NCBI RefSeq assembly: GCF_014636095.1
Contig: NZ_BMDV01000002.1
Location: 525,079-589,078, forward strand
Direction: 5' to 3'
From: Acinetobacter modestus
Lineage (GTDB): Bacteria > Pseudomonadota > Gammaproteobacteria > Pseudomonadales > Moraxellaceae
DNA: 64,000 bases
Each line of letters starts with the position of its first letter. The first letter of the stretch is position 1. Both the position numbers and the translations under genes were made by a program. Below, piece by piece: positions 7,686-15,956 of the stretch. Below the pieces are notes generated by a model. That model was given only the letters and a program-made list of their open reading frames with translations. It did not search any database and had not been told where the DNA came from.

Positions 7686-7859
7686 TTATTTCAAATAAAA
7701 GCCAAGCATCACAGCAAACATTCCAGGAAGCATACATAAAAAGCCCATCGCTTTAACTTCTTGGGTGTTTCTTATATGTTTGTGAAATATATGTGGACCA
7801 AATATCATTCCCAAGAAAGTTAAGATGAATCCAATAATTATCAAAAATGCTGACATCAT
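7686..7859 (-). CDS. Small membrane protein, 57 aa
   Basis: A minus-strand ORF starting MMSAFLIIIGFILTFLGMIF has two hydrophobic helices (about residues 4-20 and 38-54) split by a short charged hairpin (HKHIRNTQEVKA). AAAGAG lies about 6 bases before the start. It converges with the endolysin gene and shares the bidirectional hairpin at 7886 with the region on its right. No family is recognised. The low content of rare residues and the clean two-helix pattern support a real gene. Confidence 0.5.
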   Translation of the reverse strand: MMSAFLIIIGFILTFLGMIFGPHIFHKHIRNTQEVKAMGFLCMLPGMFAVMLGFYLK

Positions 7860-7885
7860 TTTTACTCTTTACATTGAAATAAAAC

Positions 7886-7919
7886 CGCTCATTATCATCA
7901 TTGATAGTGAGCGCTTTTG
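7886..7919. terminator. Bidirectional terminator
   Basis: Twelve-base arms CGCTCATTATCA and TGATAGTGAGCG pair with one G-U and a 4-base loop. A-rich sequence on the left and T-rich on the right let it work on both strands. It mainly ends the minus-strand gene at 7942. Confidence 0.7.
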
Positions 7920-7941
7920 TTTTGATTATAGATCAATGTCG

Positions 7942-8349
7942 CTAATCAGAGTAAAAATCACCTTCCGCATATTCATACATTATTCTTGGAGGCACGGCAG
8001 GATCTGGCTTCATATTCTTCATATATTCAACTGATTCTCTTGTCTCGTTTGAATTTATAAAGTCAGCTAATTCATTTAAATCTTTTCTAATTTCAGCCTC
8101 AGAAACTGGTTTGGCGTTATATTGCTGTCTTGATGGTTGAAATTTACGTTGTGTTTCTATTGCACGTTGTTGGCGCTCACGTTCGCGCTGAGCCTGAATT
8201 TCTCTTTCTCTCTGATTCTGTAGACGCTGTTGGTCTACAAAACGCTGAGAAATTCTATGCCCCTCACTGGCTGCGTCATATGCAAAAGTTGTTACTGGGG
8301 TTATAAGTAGGCTGGAGAGCACAATTTTACTTAAAAGTTTTTTAATCAT
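7942..8349 (-). CDS. Secreted Gln/Arg-rich coiled-coil protein
   Basis: A 135-residue protein with a Sec signal (about residues 1-23, cleavage near FAYD). A charged Gln/Arg/Glu-rich helix (about 35-75) and an acidic C-terminus follow. No catalytic motif is visible. It is expected to be periplasmic. It is the gene just downstream of lpxL on the same strand, but an 87-base AT-rich gap lies between. It may be a host gene; orthology is not established. Confidence 0.5.
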   Translation of the reverse strand: MIKKLLSKIVLSSLLITPVTTFAYDAASEGHRISQRFVDQQRLQNQREREIQAQRERERQQRAIETQRKFQPSRQQYNAKPVSEAEIRKDLNELADFINSNETRESVEYMKNMKPDPAVPPRIMYEYAEGDFYSD

Positions 8350-8436
8350 TTATTCATCACTTTTATAACAACTGATAATACTAAATTATTATAAATAATA
8401 AAAAAATTAATAGAAGTTCATTTTAATTATTAATAG

Positions 8437-9366
8437 TCAATAAAGACTTTTTTCTCCCTTAGGGCGGGTTTTAAATCTACGATGAAACCACATATATTGT
8501 GTAAGGTGCATTTTTATCTGATTTTCTATTGTCAAATTGACTCGTGTTGCATCTTTCACCTCATCAGTGCTTGGAAAGTTTGTCAAAGCGGGTTCTAGTT
8601 TTATATGGTATTGAGGATTACGAATGTCTCCCTCACGATAAAAAAACAATGGAATTGCTGCTGCTTTAGTAATTTTAATTAATCGTCTATGTGCTGTTAC
8701 TGTAGCAGCCTGTATACCAAAGAAAGGAGCCATTACACCTTGTTTAAGTCCGAAGTCTTGGTCGGGGCTATACCAGATAGCATGCCCATGCTTTAAATTC
8801 GCTATTAGACCTTTCATATCATCTTTAGAAATCTGATTTTGATAAATTGTAGCTCTGCATCGACTAATAAGCATATCTAAGAGAGGATTGTTTTGAGGAC
8901 GATAGACAACATCTAAATCAAAAAAACGACCACATACAAAACCACCGGCATCTAGTAAAGTTGTATGTGTCCCTAGTAGTAGAACACCATTTTCTTTAGC
9001 ATTTTTAAGATGCTCTAAACCTTGAATGTGCATCCTATTTTGGAACCAGTGAGGACTGTACCAGGCATTTAATGCTTCAAATAACCCCAACATCATATTA
9101 AAAAAAACTTGTTTCGCGTCAGCTAGTATTTGTTGTTCACTTTTATTGGGAAAACATAGCTCTAGATTTCTGATAGTTGTTTTGCGTCTAGACTTGAGGG
9201 CTTTCCAAGCCAGTTTTGAGAGGATTTTTGCAAGCCGCCATTGAATGGCCCAAGGAAGAATTGCAAACATCATTAAAAGAATTAAAAATATCCAGATCCC
9301 CCAATATTTGGGTAATAAAAATGACCAGTGAAACTCTCCTGTCTTCAATTGCTGTTTATATGTCAT
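8437..9366 (-). CDS. lpxL: Kdo2-lipid IVA lauroyltransferase family acyltransferase
   Basis: A 309-residue inner-membrane enzyme that transfers a secondary acyl chain from acyl-ACP onto lipid A. One N-terminal membrane helix (about residues 24-44) is followed by the lysophospholipid-acyltransferase fold: the HX4D motif in GTHTTLLDAG, YRPQNNPL, WYSPDQDFG and the C-terminal QYMWFHRRFKTRP. All these blocks align with E. coli LpxL rather than LpxM. Length is normal for the family. It is a chromosomal core gene and separates the remnant from the large prophage. Confidence 0.8.
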   Translation of the reverse strand: MTYKQQLKTGEFHWSFLLPKYWGIWIFLILLMMFAILPWAIQWRLAKILSKLAWKALKSRRKTTIRNLELCFPNKSEQQILADAKQVFFNMMLGLFEALNAWYSPHWFQNRMHIQGLEHLKNAKENGVLLLGTHTTLLDAGGFVCGRFFDLDVVYRPQNNPLLDMLISRCRATIYQNQISKDDMKGLIANLKHGHAIWYSPDQDFGLKQGVMAPFFGIQAATVTAHRRLIKITKAAAIPLFFYREGDIRNPQYHIKLEPALTNFPSTDEVKDATRVNLTIENQIKMHLTQYMWFHRRFKTRPKGEKSLY

Positions 9367-9650
9367 AGGGGCTTTTTTAAGGAAATTTGTTCAGCCTAGC
9401 ATAATGGAAGTAAGTTAAACAACATGCTTGCTACTAGTGTTTAATGAACATTTCCTCGGCTGTGTAGTTTCATGACTTATGCAACTTTATGTTGAACCAG
9501 AATCTTGATTGGCCTCATTTAATAGCATTAGAAAACGCTAAGCACTATGAAGATGTTATTTATAAAATTGAGTAAATATATTTGAATGCTCTCAAATTGG
9601 ATAAAAATAACTCCAAATCGACCGTATTTAAGATTTAATCAATATTAAGC
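9367..9650. other. Intergenic stretch between lpxL and the tRNA gene
   Basis: No convincing gene is seen. A 28-codon plus-strand ORF at 9489-9575 (MLNQNLDWPHLIALENAKH and on) has a protein-like composition and could be a gene remnant. The divergent promoter of lpxL should lie near 9370-9420 but has no clear boxes. Confidence 0.3.
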
Positions 9651-9679
9651 TTGCTTATTTATATTAAAGAGCCTATAAA
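9651..9679 (+). promoter_or_regulatory. Promoter of the initiator tRNA gene
   Basis: TTGCTT and TATAAA are separated by exactly 17 bases and lie about 14 bases before the mature tRNA 5' end. This is a strong sigma70 match. Confidence 0.6.
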
Positions 9680-9692
9680 GCTAACTCGTCGG

Positions 9693-9769
<77 letters not shown>

Positions 9770-9952
9770 ACCGACAATATTAATTTTGCTCAGTGATATA
9801 TTTAAAGTTGCTATTCTGGAAAGAACAAATAGCAATTAATTTAGCTTAGATAATCCTAAATAAAGCTATAAATTATTAAATTCTAGAATTCCAGTTATTT
9901 TCTCTTATCTGTCTAGCTTATAGTAAATCAAATCAATCATTTGAGCTCTTAA

Positions 9953-10187
9953 ATGAGTAACTTGGTGCTAAAAATTATTAATGAATGGCATATAGTCAAA
10001 GCCAGCAACGGCAAAGAAATTTGTGTACAAATTATCCCTCTTAAACGCCAGAAAAATACTTTGAAAGGATTTAAATGGGTAGAAGTCGGAAAAAAAGATA
10101 CTTTTAGATTCTGGTCAAGAGATTGATTTTAATTTAGATGGTAATAGCTTCTATACTGAAGTTAATCAGCTTTATCGATTAACATAA
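9953..10187 (+). pseudogene. Small hypothetical gene with a single-base frameshift
   Basis: The first frame reads MSNLVLKIINEWHIVKAS through WVEVGKK and stops at 10124. From a run of seven A at 10090-10096, the next frame continues with DSGQEIDFNLDG to a stop at 10187. Six A would give one intact 77-residue protein. Either the gene decayed, the homopolymer was misread, or slippage is used. The family is not recognised. It lies between the initiator tRNA and the cold-shock gene in host DNA. Confidence 0.5.
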
Positions 10188-10291
10188 ATAATTAACACAT
10201 TTGTAGTCTCTTTTTTTATAAAAGATTAATTAGATAAAATCACAGTAAAACTTAGGTTTTATCTTTCAATAAATTATTAAAGGTTTTAAAT

Positions 10292-10501
10292 ATGTCAAAT
10301 ACAACTACTGGTACAGTTAAGTGGTTCAATGAATCTAAAGGTTTTGGTTTTATTCAAGCTGATTCAGGTGAAGATCTATTCGCTCATTTTAGTGATATTC
10401 AAAGCAGTGGATTTAAAGTTCTTAATGAAGGTCAACGAGTTTCTTTTGTTTCTGGTCAAGGAAAGAAAGGGCTTCAAGCTACTTATATCCAAGCTATATA
10501 A
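10292..10501 (+). CDS. CspA-family cold-shock protein
   Basis: A 69-residue single cold-shock domain, an OB-fold RNA chaperone. RNP1 is KGFGFI (residues 16-21) and RNP2 is LFAHF (29-33); TGTVKWFN is the usual opening. These bind single-stranded RNA and DNA and melt structured mRNA. AAAGGT precedes ATG 10292. A strong terminator follows. The 104-base gap upstream is T-rich without a clear cold-shock leader. It is a typical host housekeeping gene, and the large prophage begins just after it. Confidence 0.9.
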   Translation: MSNTTTGTVKWFNESKGFGFIQADSGEDLFAHFSDIQSSGFKVLNEGQRVSFVSGQGKKGLQATYIQAI

Positions 10502-10515
10502 TATTGAAAAACAGG

Positions 10516-10543
10516 AAAGCTCACATTATGTGAGCTTTTTTTT
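10516..10543 (+). terminator. Rho-independent terminator of the cold-shock gene
   Basis: AAAGCTCACA and TGTGAGCTTT form a perfect 10-base stem with a 3-base loop and a T tract. Confidence 0.9.
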
Positions 10544-10544
10544 G

Positions 10545-10565
10545 TTGATAGACTCATTCTATCAA
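10545..10565. repeat. Perfect inverted repeat at the left prophage border
   Basis: TTGATAGA and TCTATCAA flank CTCAT. It lies between the host terminator and the first prophage ORF and has no T tract on the minus strand, so it is a poor terminator for the integrase unit. The shape, inverted arms around 5-7 bases, resembles a tyrosine-integrase core site; this is unproven. Confidence 0.35.
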
Positions 10566-10585
10566 ATTCATTCTTTTCATTAGCT

Positions 10586-10705
10586 TCAAATCGTACTCAC
10601 AACTACATAATTATTCTTCAAAGCCAATGACCAGCCAGATTCCTTATATAACGGCTCGCTATATTTGATTGTGTACTCGATATAGAAGTAGATCCAGTTT
10701 TTCAT
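10586..10705 (-). CDS. Possible 39-residue protein coupled to the integrase
   Basis: The ORF starts in the ATGA shared with the integrase stop and encodes an aromatic, basic peptide (MKNWIYFYIEYTIKYSEPL and on). The overlap suggests translational coupling. It could also be a chance frame in the attachment region. No family is recognised. Confidence 0.3.
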   Translation of the reverse strand: MKNWIYFYIEYTIKYSEPLYKESGWSLALKNNYVVVSTI

Positions 10706-11955
10706 TTTGCACCACTATACATTTCATTCGTATTTCTATTTTTACCTAAAACAATTTCTTCTATATCATTCATGGCAGCTCTTAACTTCTTATCACTAAT
10801 TTTAACATAACCAGCAGTGACATCATTTTGATCTTCATTCTTGTGGTTCAGAAGCTTTTTAATTGTATATTTACCATAGTCCAGACTCTCTGCAATCGAT
10901 CCATACGTTCTCCTTAGGTCATGGAACGTAAATTGGATACCACAACTTTTATTGATCTTAGCTCTAACTTTAGAAATATTAGTAATGTGGCCAGATTCAG
11001 ATTTTGCAGAAGGGAAAACCCATTCTGACGTAATTTGCTTTCTACGCTTTTTCATCAACTTCCAAAGATAATCACCCATAGGAAGCGTATGTGGTTCATT
11101 ATTCTTTGGATCTATTGAAGTGATATAACCATATTTTAAATCTACAGCAGACCATGCCAACGACTCACACTCTTCACGTCTAAAGCCAGTTAGGATTAAT
11201 GTGATGAGAAAGTCTTTGTTGGTCTCAAGTTGCTGTCCACGATCTTCAAAATTTAATACAGCATTGATCCAGTCAGGCAGCTTGTCCTCATTGATATATG
11301 AACTTCGTCTACGAATCTTATTCCAAGACTTTTTAGCTGTTAAAGTTTTAACTGGGTTGAGTGGGGGAATGATAGGTTGTTCATCATCATCCAAATAGTG
11401 TTTGATCGAAAAGTTATAAATAGCTCGAAATACACGCATACACATATTCGCTTGAGCTTTACTGTTAACTGATAGGTCTTTGTGTTTTTCTTGAACCATT
11501 GTTCTAGTAATGTCTTTAAGCTTAGTATCCTTCCAGTCTTTTAAGTAGCCATTAACCACATCACTGTAATCTTCCAACGTACGCGGTTTTAATGTGCGTT
11601 CCTCGATATATACCTGATATGCCTCATTTAAAGTCGGCTGAGACTTTTCAATATCAAAAATTGATTTAGCATCTGCAATTTTCTTCTTTTTCTTATCTAT
11701 TGGTTTTATACCCATCGTCATATCTAAAAGAGCTTCTTGAGCCAATACTCTTGCTTGAGACAGAGTGATTTGGCCATGAATACCTAGAGTAGACCGAGTA
11801 GACCTGCCATTAACCTTTTTTTCAACGATATAAGTTTTATATGAAGTATTTACACGCACAGCAAAGCCAATTAACTCACTATCACGATAAATCGCAGGAA
11901 TTAATTCGAGTTGATCAATAAATGACTTAGTAAGCTTTACTCTGTTTGCAGACAT
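10702..11955 (-). CDS. Tyrosine recombinase (prophage integrase)
   Basis: A 417-residue phage integrase. The N-terminal arm-binding domain (about residues 1-90) is of the DUF4102-like type, followed by a SAM-like core-binding domain (about 105-195). The catalytic domain shows Arg259 (TGFRREE), His345 and Arg348 (HDLRRT), His371 (LLNHK) and the nucleophile Tyr383 (GYVKI). The full set is present, so the enzyme should be active. It is transcribed leftwards, towards the host border. The attachment-like region with arm repeats lies just upstream. Confidence 0.9.
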   Translation of the reverse strand: MSANRVKLTKSFIDQLELIPAIYRDSELIGFAVRVNTSYKTYIVEKKVNGRSTRSTLGIHGQITLSQARVLAQEALLDMTMGIKPIDKKKKKIADAKSIFDIEKSQPTLNEAYQVYIEERTLKPRTLEDYSDVVNGYLKDWKDTKLKDITRTMVQEKHKDLSVNSKAQANMCMRVFRAIYNFSIKHYLDDDEQPIIPPLNPVKTLTAKKSWNKIRRRSSYINEDKLPDWINAVLNFEDRGQQLETNKDFLITLILTGFRREECESLAWSAVDLKYGYITSIDPKNNEPHTLPMGDYLWKLMKKRRKQITSEWVFPSAKSESGHITNISKVRAKINKSCGIQFTFHDLRRTYGSIAESLDYGKYTIKKLLNHKNEDQNDVTAGYVKISDKKLRAAMNDIEEIVLGKNRNTNEMYSGAK

Positions 11956-12010
11956 AAGCTAGAATCCGCTTGTTTCACAACATTTAGCATCATATTACAA
12001 TATTCTTTAC

Positions 12011-12029
12011 GGTCTACTATAGGTCTACT
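12011..12029. repeat. Two GGTCTACT repeats near the integrase start
   Basis: GGTCTACT occurs at 12011 and 12022. It resembles the GCCTACAAA repeats on the other side of the tRNA fragment, as expected for integrase arm sites on both arms of an attachment site. Confidence 0.4.
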
Positions 12030-12115
12030 CAAGAAAAAACTTGTAATTAAAAATGATTTTCGCTAATATTGGATTCAAGCTGAATTGTAGAGAATACAAG
12101 CAGTTATAAAGTATA

Positions 12116-12155
<40 letters not shown>

Positions 12156-12203
12156 TCAAAAGTTACAAAAAATACCTCGCAACAATAGACAATAACAAAC
12201 AAT

Positions 12204-12379
12204 AATTCGCAATAAATTTCCTTTCTAAGTCATTAATTTAAATCACTATATTTTAAAAATTGCGCTAATTCGCAATAATATACACTAATTCGCAATAATC
12301 TAAATGCCTACAAATTGCCTACAAGTTTTTTTGTAGACTGCCTACAAAACGCCTACAAAAATGCCTACACGCCTACAAA
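12204..12379. repeat. Iterated AATTCGCAATAA and GCCTACAAA repeats
   Basis: AATTCGCAATAA-like units start at 12204, 12268 and 12288. GCCTACAAA-like units start at 12306, 12317, 12340, 12351, 12363 and 12371, with one inverted copy near 12330. They fill the gap between the tRNA fragment and the excisionase-like gene. Integrase or excisionase arm sites are the likely meaning; origin iterons are an alternative. Confidence 0.6.
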
Positions 12380-12390
12380 GAAAAAAGCCG

Positions 12391-12666
12391 CTAAATGTAA
12401 GCGGCTGATGATGTACTTTCATGGAACTGTTTGGAGAAATAATCTATGGCATCTTGCTTCTTATAAAGGATGGTACGTCCTTCTTTGCTGAATGGGATTC
12501 CTCCACCAGCGCAACGTTTTAGCTGAAACCAGGATAAAGATTTTTTGTACACAATAGCCAAAACTTCAGGGGTGAAAGTTGCATCTTTTGGAGCAGCCCA
12601 ATACTTAATTGCCTCTGCTGCTTTTTCTTCCGAAGTCATTTGATCTAATTTGGTTAGTCGAGCCAT
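12391..12666 (-). CDS. Excisionase-like DNA-binding protein
   Basis: A 91-residue basic protein with a winged-helix-like core: LSWFQLKRCAGGGIPFSK, then RTILYKKQDAIDYFSK, which follows the pattern of AlpA/Xis proteins (a recognition segment, then a wing, then an acidic helix). Such proteins bend attachment DNA and drive excision. GGAGGAATAAG gives a near-perfect ribosome site. It is the last gene of the leftward early operon and sits beside the repeats at 12204-12379, its probable target. Confidence 0.55.
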   Translation of the reverse strand: MARLTKLDQMTSEEKAAEAIKYWAAPKDATFTPEVLAIVYKKSLSWFQLKRCAGGGIPFSKEGRTILYKKQDAIDYFSKQFHESTSSAAYI

Positions 12667-12667
12667 C

Positions 12668-13231
12668 TTATTCCTCCTTTACTGTAGCTGCTATATTAGA
12701 GGGGTAGTAACACAATGGATTTCCACAGTTCCTAATAGCATTATTTAGCGATTCAAATGCTGCTGCGATTTCGTCTGGCACATTTATTCCATCTGGTAAA
12801 TGCTCATCATAGAAATCTTCTGGATCTATTTCATAAGCCATTTGTGGTACACAAATAACAAGCATTAATTCTTGTGCTGATTCACCAGTTTCCTGCAAAA
12901 CGTCAAAAACAGATTTTTTATCAAAAAACCATTGGTCCAATGTCATGGAATATAATGGTTCATCTTTCCATTGTTGCGTAGGGAATGATGCGTATTTTTC
13001 CTTGTTTTCATAAGGAATACATTCTTCGCAATAACTTTGTTTACGATACAAATGTCCGCGTTTGCATAAACTATGAGTAGAACCATCGTATCTTGCAATT
13101 CGCTCATCAAGATAAATATGTCCTGTTTTTGATTGCCAAGCAGTCACATTAATTGGCCACGCTGCTTCGCTTGAGTCAGGAAGAATTACTTTCTCATCTA
13201 AAGCTTCTCTTTCTTTTTCAATATTAAGCAT
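12668..13231 (-). CDS. Phage early protein with a zinc-ribbon-like motif
   Basis: A 187-residue protein of the early operon. The THSLCKRGHLYRKQSYCEEC segment (residues 50-70 region) has C-x3-H and C-x2-C pairs that could bind zinc. Trp-rich segments and an acidic C-terminal half follow, with two more Cys near the end (RNCGNPLC). ATG 13231 is chosen because GGAGA lies 7 bases upstream; ATG 13237 is too close to it. It overlaps the upstream gene by 8 bases. The function is unknown. Confidence 0.5.
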   Translation of the reverse strand: MLNIEKEREALDEKVILPDSSEAAWPINVTAWQSKTGHIYLDERIARYDGSTHSLCKRGHLYRKQSYCEECIPYENKEKYASFPTQQWKDEPLYSMTLDQWFFDKKSVFDVLQETGESAQELMLVICVPQMAYEIDPEDFYDEHLPDGINVPDEIAAAFESLNNAIRNCGNPLCYYPSNIAATVKEE

Positions 13232-14471
13232 TGCCATTCTCCAAAAATGTAGTGTGAATCCACCATTTTGGATTTGATTTTAAATACTCAGCATGTTCAG
13301 CTTCAGTGCCTTCCCATTCTTCAAGTGTTACTGCATCAGCAATAGATTGGCCAACAGTAGGGAATTGCTTTAAAGCTTCTTGTTTTAGTCTGTGGACTAA
13401 TTGCTTTCCAATTTTCTGAGAAGGGACAGGGTGTAAAATTGGCGCTGAATCAGGTTCTTCAGGAATATTTACACTCCAAAGCTTTGCCTTGATTAATGAT
13501 TTATTTTCATTAAAGAACTTAGTAATTTGTTCTACGGTAGTTGCTACGATTGATTTATCACCAAGATAACATTCAACACAATCATTAACTGCTTGTATGT
13601 ATTTAATTGCTAATTCGGCATCGTCATAACGTTTTAATGGTTTAGAAAACCATTCTTCTGTAATTTCTAATTGATCTGCATGAGCGTCTTTAGAACCATT
13701 CCAAACGGTTGGATAAATCCAACTTGCTCCATCACTAAATGGTGAATAGTCATCTGAAAATCTTGGATTAAAGATAAAGTATTTTCTCAGACGTTGTGCA
13801 GCTTTAAATGCTAATTCTGCGGTTGCAGCTGGTAACAGTGATACTTCATCTTCATGACTATCTGAGATAGCTACACAAAATAGTTCTGCATCAGGATTGT
13901 TATTTCTAGGCATCAAAATAGCATTTACATTTTCAAAATCACTAAATGTAAAATTAATATTCGCTGCTTTGGCTAATCCTGTTGGTTTCAAATTATGGCG
14001 ACAAATACTGCCTAGTAAGCCTGAAATTTCCTCAAGTTTTTTAATGTAATCCCCACCAAAACGAACAAAGCCTTTGTATTCGACATCGTTTGTAGGTAAA
14101 ACTTTCTGCCAATCAATGTATGATTCGCTTAAAAATATTTTGAATCCTTCATAAGCATTATGATGATTTGGAATTTCAATTAAACCTGTTTTGGTTTCCG
14201 TATCATATGAAATCTGACAATTAATCAAACCAGAATAACATTCAGTTTTATTTACAAAGCTTTGGGCATAAGATTTAGGAATAATGAAAGAAATATCATT
14301 TTCAACATTATCCAATTTTGCATAAAACAGTATGCTTCCATCAGTTGCGACAATATGTCCATTATTGATTGCAATTGAATCTAAATTTCTGAAATCCCAT
14401 TCATCTTCATCTTTTGATGCAATTAAAGCAGCACGAAGCAATGCAAGGGGAACTAGTATTTTATTTTCCAT
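13224..14471 (-). CDS. Sliding-clamp-like phage protein
   Basis: The first part of this 415-residue protein reads like a DnaN-type clamp domain: LRAALIASKDEDEWDFRNLD, then a strand ending VATDGSILF, the ATDG turn that marks beta-clamp N-terminal domains. The rest is longer than a single clamp domain and not recognised. It may act as a processivity or clamp-mimic factor during phage replication. The start uses a GGGGGT site inside the preceding gene end (TAATG overlap). Confidence in the exact family is moderate. Confidence 0.5.
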   Translation of the reverse strand: MENKILVPLALLRAALIASKDEDEWDFRNLDSIAINNGHIVATDGSILFYAKLDNVENDISFIIPKSYAQSFVNKTECYSGLINCQISYDTETKTGLIEIPNHHNAYEGFKIFLSESYIDWQKVLPTNDVEYKGFVRFGGDYIKKLEEISGLLGSICRHNLKPTGLAKAANINFTFSDFENVNAILMPRNNNPDAELFCVAISDSHEDEVSLLPAATAELAFKAAQRLRKYFIFNPRFSDDYSPFSDGASWIYPTVWNGSKDAHADQLEITEEWFSKPLKRYDDAELAIKYIQAVNDCVECYLGDKSIVATTVEQITKFFNENKSLIKAKLWSVNIPEEPDSAPILHPVPSQKIGKQLVHRLKQEALKQFPTVGQSIADAVTLEEWEGTEAEHAEYLKSNPKWWIHTTFLENGNA

Positions 14472-15658
14472 TAGAAATTACCCCCTAAAGCAAGCACTTC
14501 TGCTTTGATATGAGCAAGTGCAGCTTCAGCCGTTAAATGCAAACGTCGATGATCAACCAACATTTTTGTAATTTCATTTCCTGAAAAGGTTGTTTCTTGT
14601 GGGGTCCGTGTATCAGGATCACTTAAGGTTGCAATAAAACAGACTGTGCCTTTCGGTGGGTATTGGCGAATTGGGGTAGGAAATTCATATTCTTTGCCAT
14701 CTATTCCAATTATTTTTAAAGTTTTAGGGACAACTCTAAACTTTACAACTAGATTGTTTTGGTTTGGTTCGCCAAGTAAACAGCCTACTCGAAAACCTGT
14801 TTGAAGATTGAAACTATCCCATTCTTCCTCATCTTCTGAAAAATCAACTTCAAACCCATTTTTTAATGACTGAGCTGCTGCAATACCATCTACATACTGA
14901 TAATTAAAATTATTTATAATTAATTTTTTCACAGGTTTAGGTAACTCAACACCTTCACGTAACCAATGAATATTTACTGTCTCTGAGTTAAATTGATATT
15001 CTGTTTCTATCCAGACGTTATTTCTTTCCTGAACAAGCCAAATGCCGTTTACAAGTTTATAGAACCATTCCATAAAATATAGATGTGCATCTTCCGGTAT
15101 TTGAATCCATTTTTCAGAACCAAGCTTGTCACCCTTAATTTCATTTTCTGAGAGTTGAATATATTGGAAACCTCGCAATGGATCTAAATACTCATTTTTA
15201 GAGATAGATATTTGATCTTTAGTTTTGACAATTGGTTTTAAATCAACATGATCTAATGGCGATTTATCCCAACGTGGTAATTGCTGAGCATTGCCAAGAG
15301 CAAATACATAACCTTCACGGGTACTGGTCACGAACCATTTCCAACCATCTTGATCTGTATGGTTTGCATCATTGACATCGTTACGACTGAGGATAACCAT
15401 TTCTTTTAATTGCTGAAGATCAACCCATGAGTAACCATCTGAATTAATCGCATTTTCGCAAGAGAAAACTCGACCATTGTCTTGGACAAAAAGAAATTCA
15501 TCACTTTCGGTTATTGAAGTCGCTGAAGTAACGTAGAAACCTAATTGAGCAAAACATTTCAATACATCGGCTTTATTTTGAGTTCTCAAATCAACTTTAA
15601 GGCTGTGAAACTGAAATTCACCGGGCAATTTATTTTCAGAGATGTTTAATATTTCCAT
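14471..15658 (-). CDS. Hypothetical early phage protein, 395 aa
   Basis: A soluble, slightly acidic 395-residue protein with many Trp and beta-strand segments, an acidic linker near residue 275 (FSEDEEEWDSF) and a C-terminal helical tail (TAEAALAHIKAEVLAL). No catalytic signature was found. AAGGAGG lies 9 bases before ATG 15658. It overlaps the clamp-like gene by one base and the Fis-like gene lies 1 base upstream, so the three are translated from one message. Confidence 0.5.
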   Translation of the reverse strand: MEILNISENKLPGEFQFHSLKVDLRTQNKADVLKCFAQLGFYVTSATSITESDEFLFVQDNGRVFSCENAINSDGYSWVDLQQLKEMVILSRNDVNDANHTDQDGWKWFVTSTREGYVFALGNAQQLPRWDKSPLDHVDLKPIVKTKDQISISKNEYLDPLRGFQYIQLSENEIKGDKLGSEKWIQIPEDAHLYFMEWFYKLVNGIWLVQERNNVWIETEYQFNSETVNIHWLREGVELPKPVKKLIINNFNYQYVDGIAAAQSLKNGFEVDFSEDEEEWDSFNLQTGFRVGCLLGEPNQNNLVVKFRVVPKTLKIIGIDGKEYEFPTPIRQYPPKGTVCFIATLSDPDTRTPQETTFSGNEITKMLVDHRRLHLTAEAALAHIKAEVLALGGNF

Positions 15659-15659
15659 A

Positions 15660-15908
15660 TTAATTAACCTCCTTCAAAATGCCATGTGCATGTAATTTTT
15701 TACGCAGCGTACCTCGATTTAAACCTAAGCGCATTGCTACACGAGTTTGGTTTCCTCTCTCTTGAAGTAGCAACTCCTCGATCAAAGGCTTTTCAAATAC
15801 CTGCAAGACCTCAGCAAAAAGATTGTCAGGCTTTGATTCAATAACTGAGCGAACAATCGTTTTGACTTGTTGTTCGGTGTAAATAGGCAAATTAACTTTT
15901 GTATTCAT
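15660..15908 (-). CDS. Fis-family DNA-binding protein encoded by the phage
   Basis: An 82-residue protein whose C-terminal half (residues 33-77) carries the Fis helix-turn-helix: EVFEKPLIEELL, then RGNQTRVAMRLGLNRGTLRKKL, which follows the E. coli Fis recognition region almost residue for residue. The N-terminal half is shorter than the host version and lacks its beta-hairpin. Fis bends DNA and stimulates site-specific recombination and some promoters. In this operon it could serve integration/excision or replication. Confidence 0.75.
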   Translation of the reverse strand: MNTKVNLPIYTEQQVKTIVRSVIESKPDNLFAEVLQVFEKPLIEELLLQERGNQTRVAMRLGLNRGTLRKKLHAHGILKEVN

Positions 15909-15956
15909 TTACTTTTCCAATATTTAAGAGATAGCTTTAGAGAAGGGCACCAAAAT

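Noticed and set aside
9776..9952. A second tRNA after the initiator tRNA
   Set aside because: No cloverleaf arms or CCA end are seen in this AT-rich stretch.
12204..12379. CRISPR array
   Set aside because: The repeats are only 8-12 bases, unevenly spaced, and show no unique spacers of 25-40 bases or cas genes.
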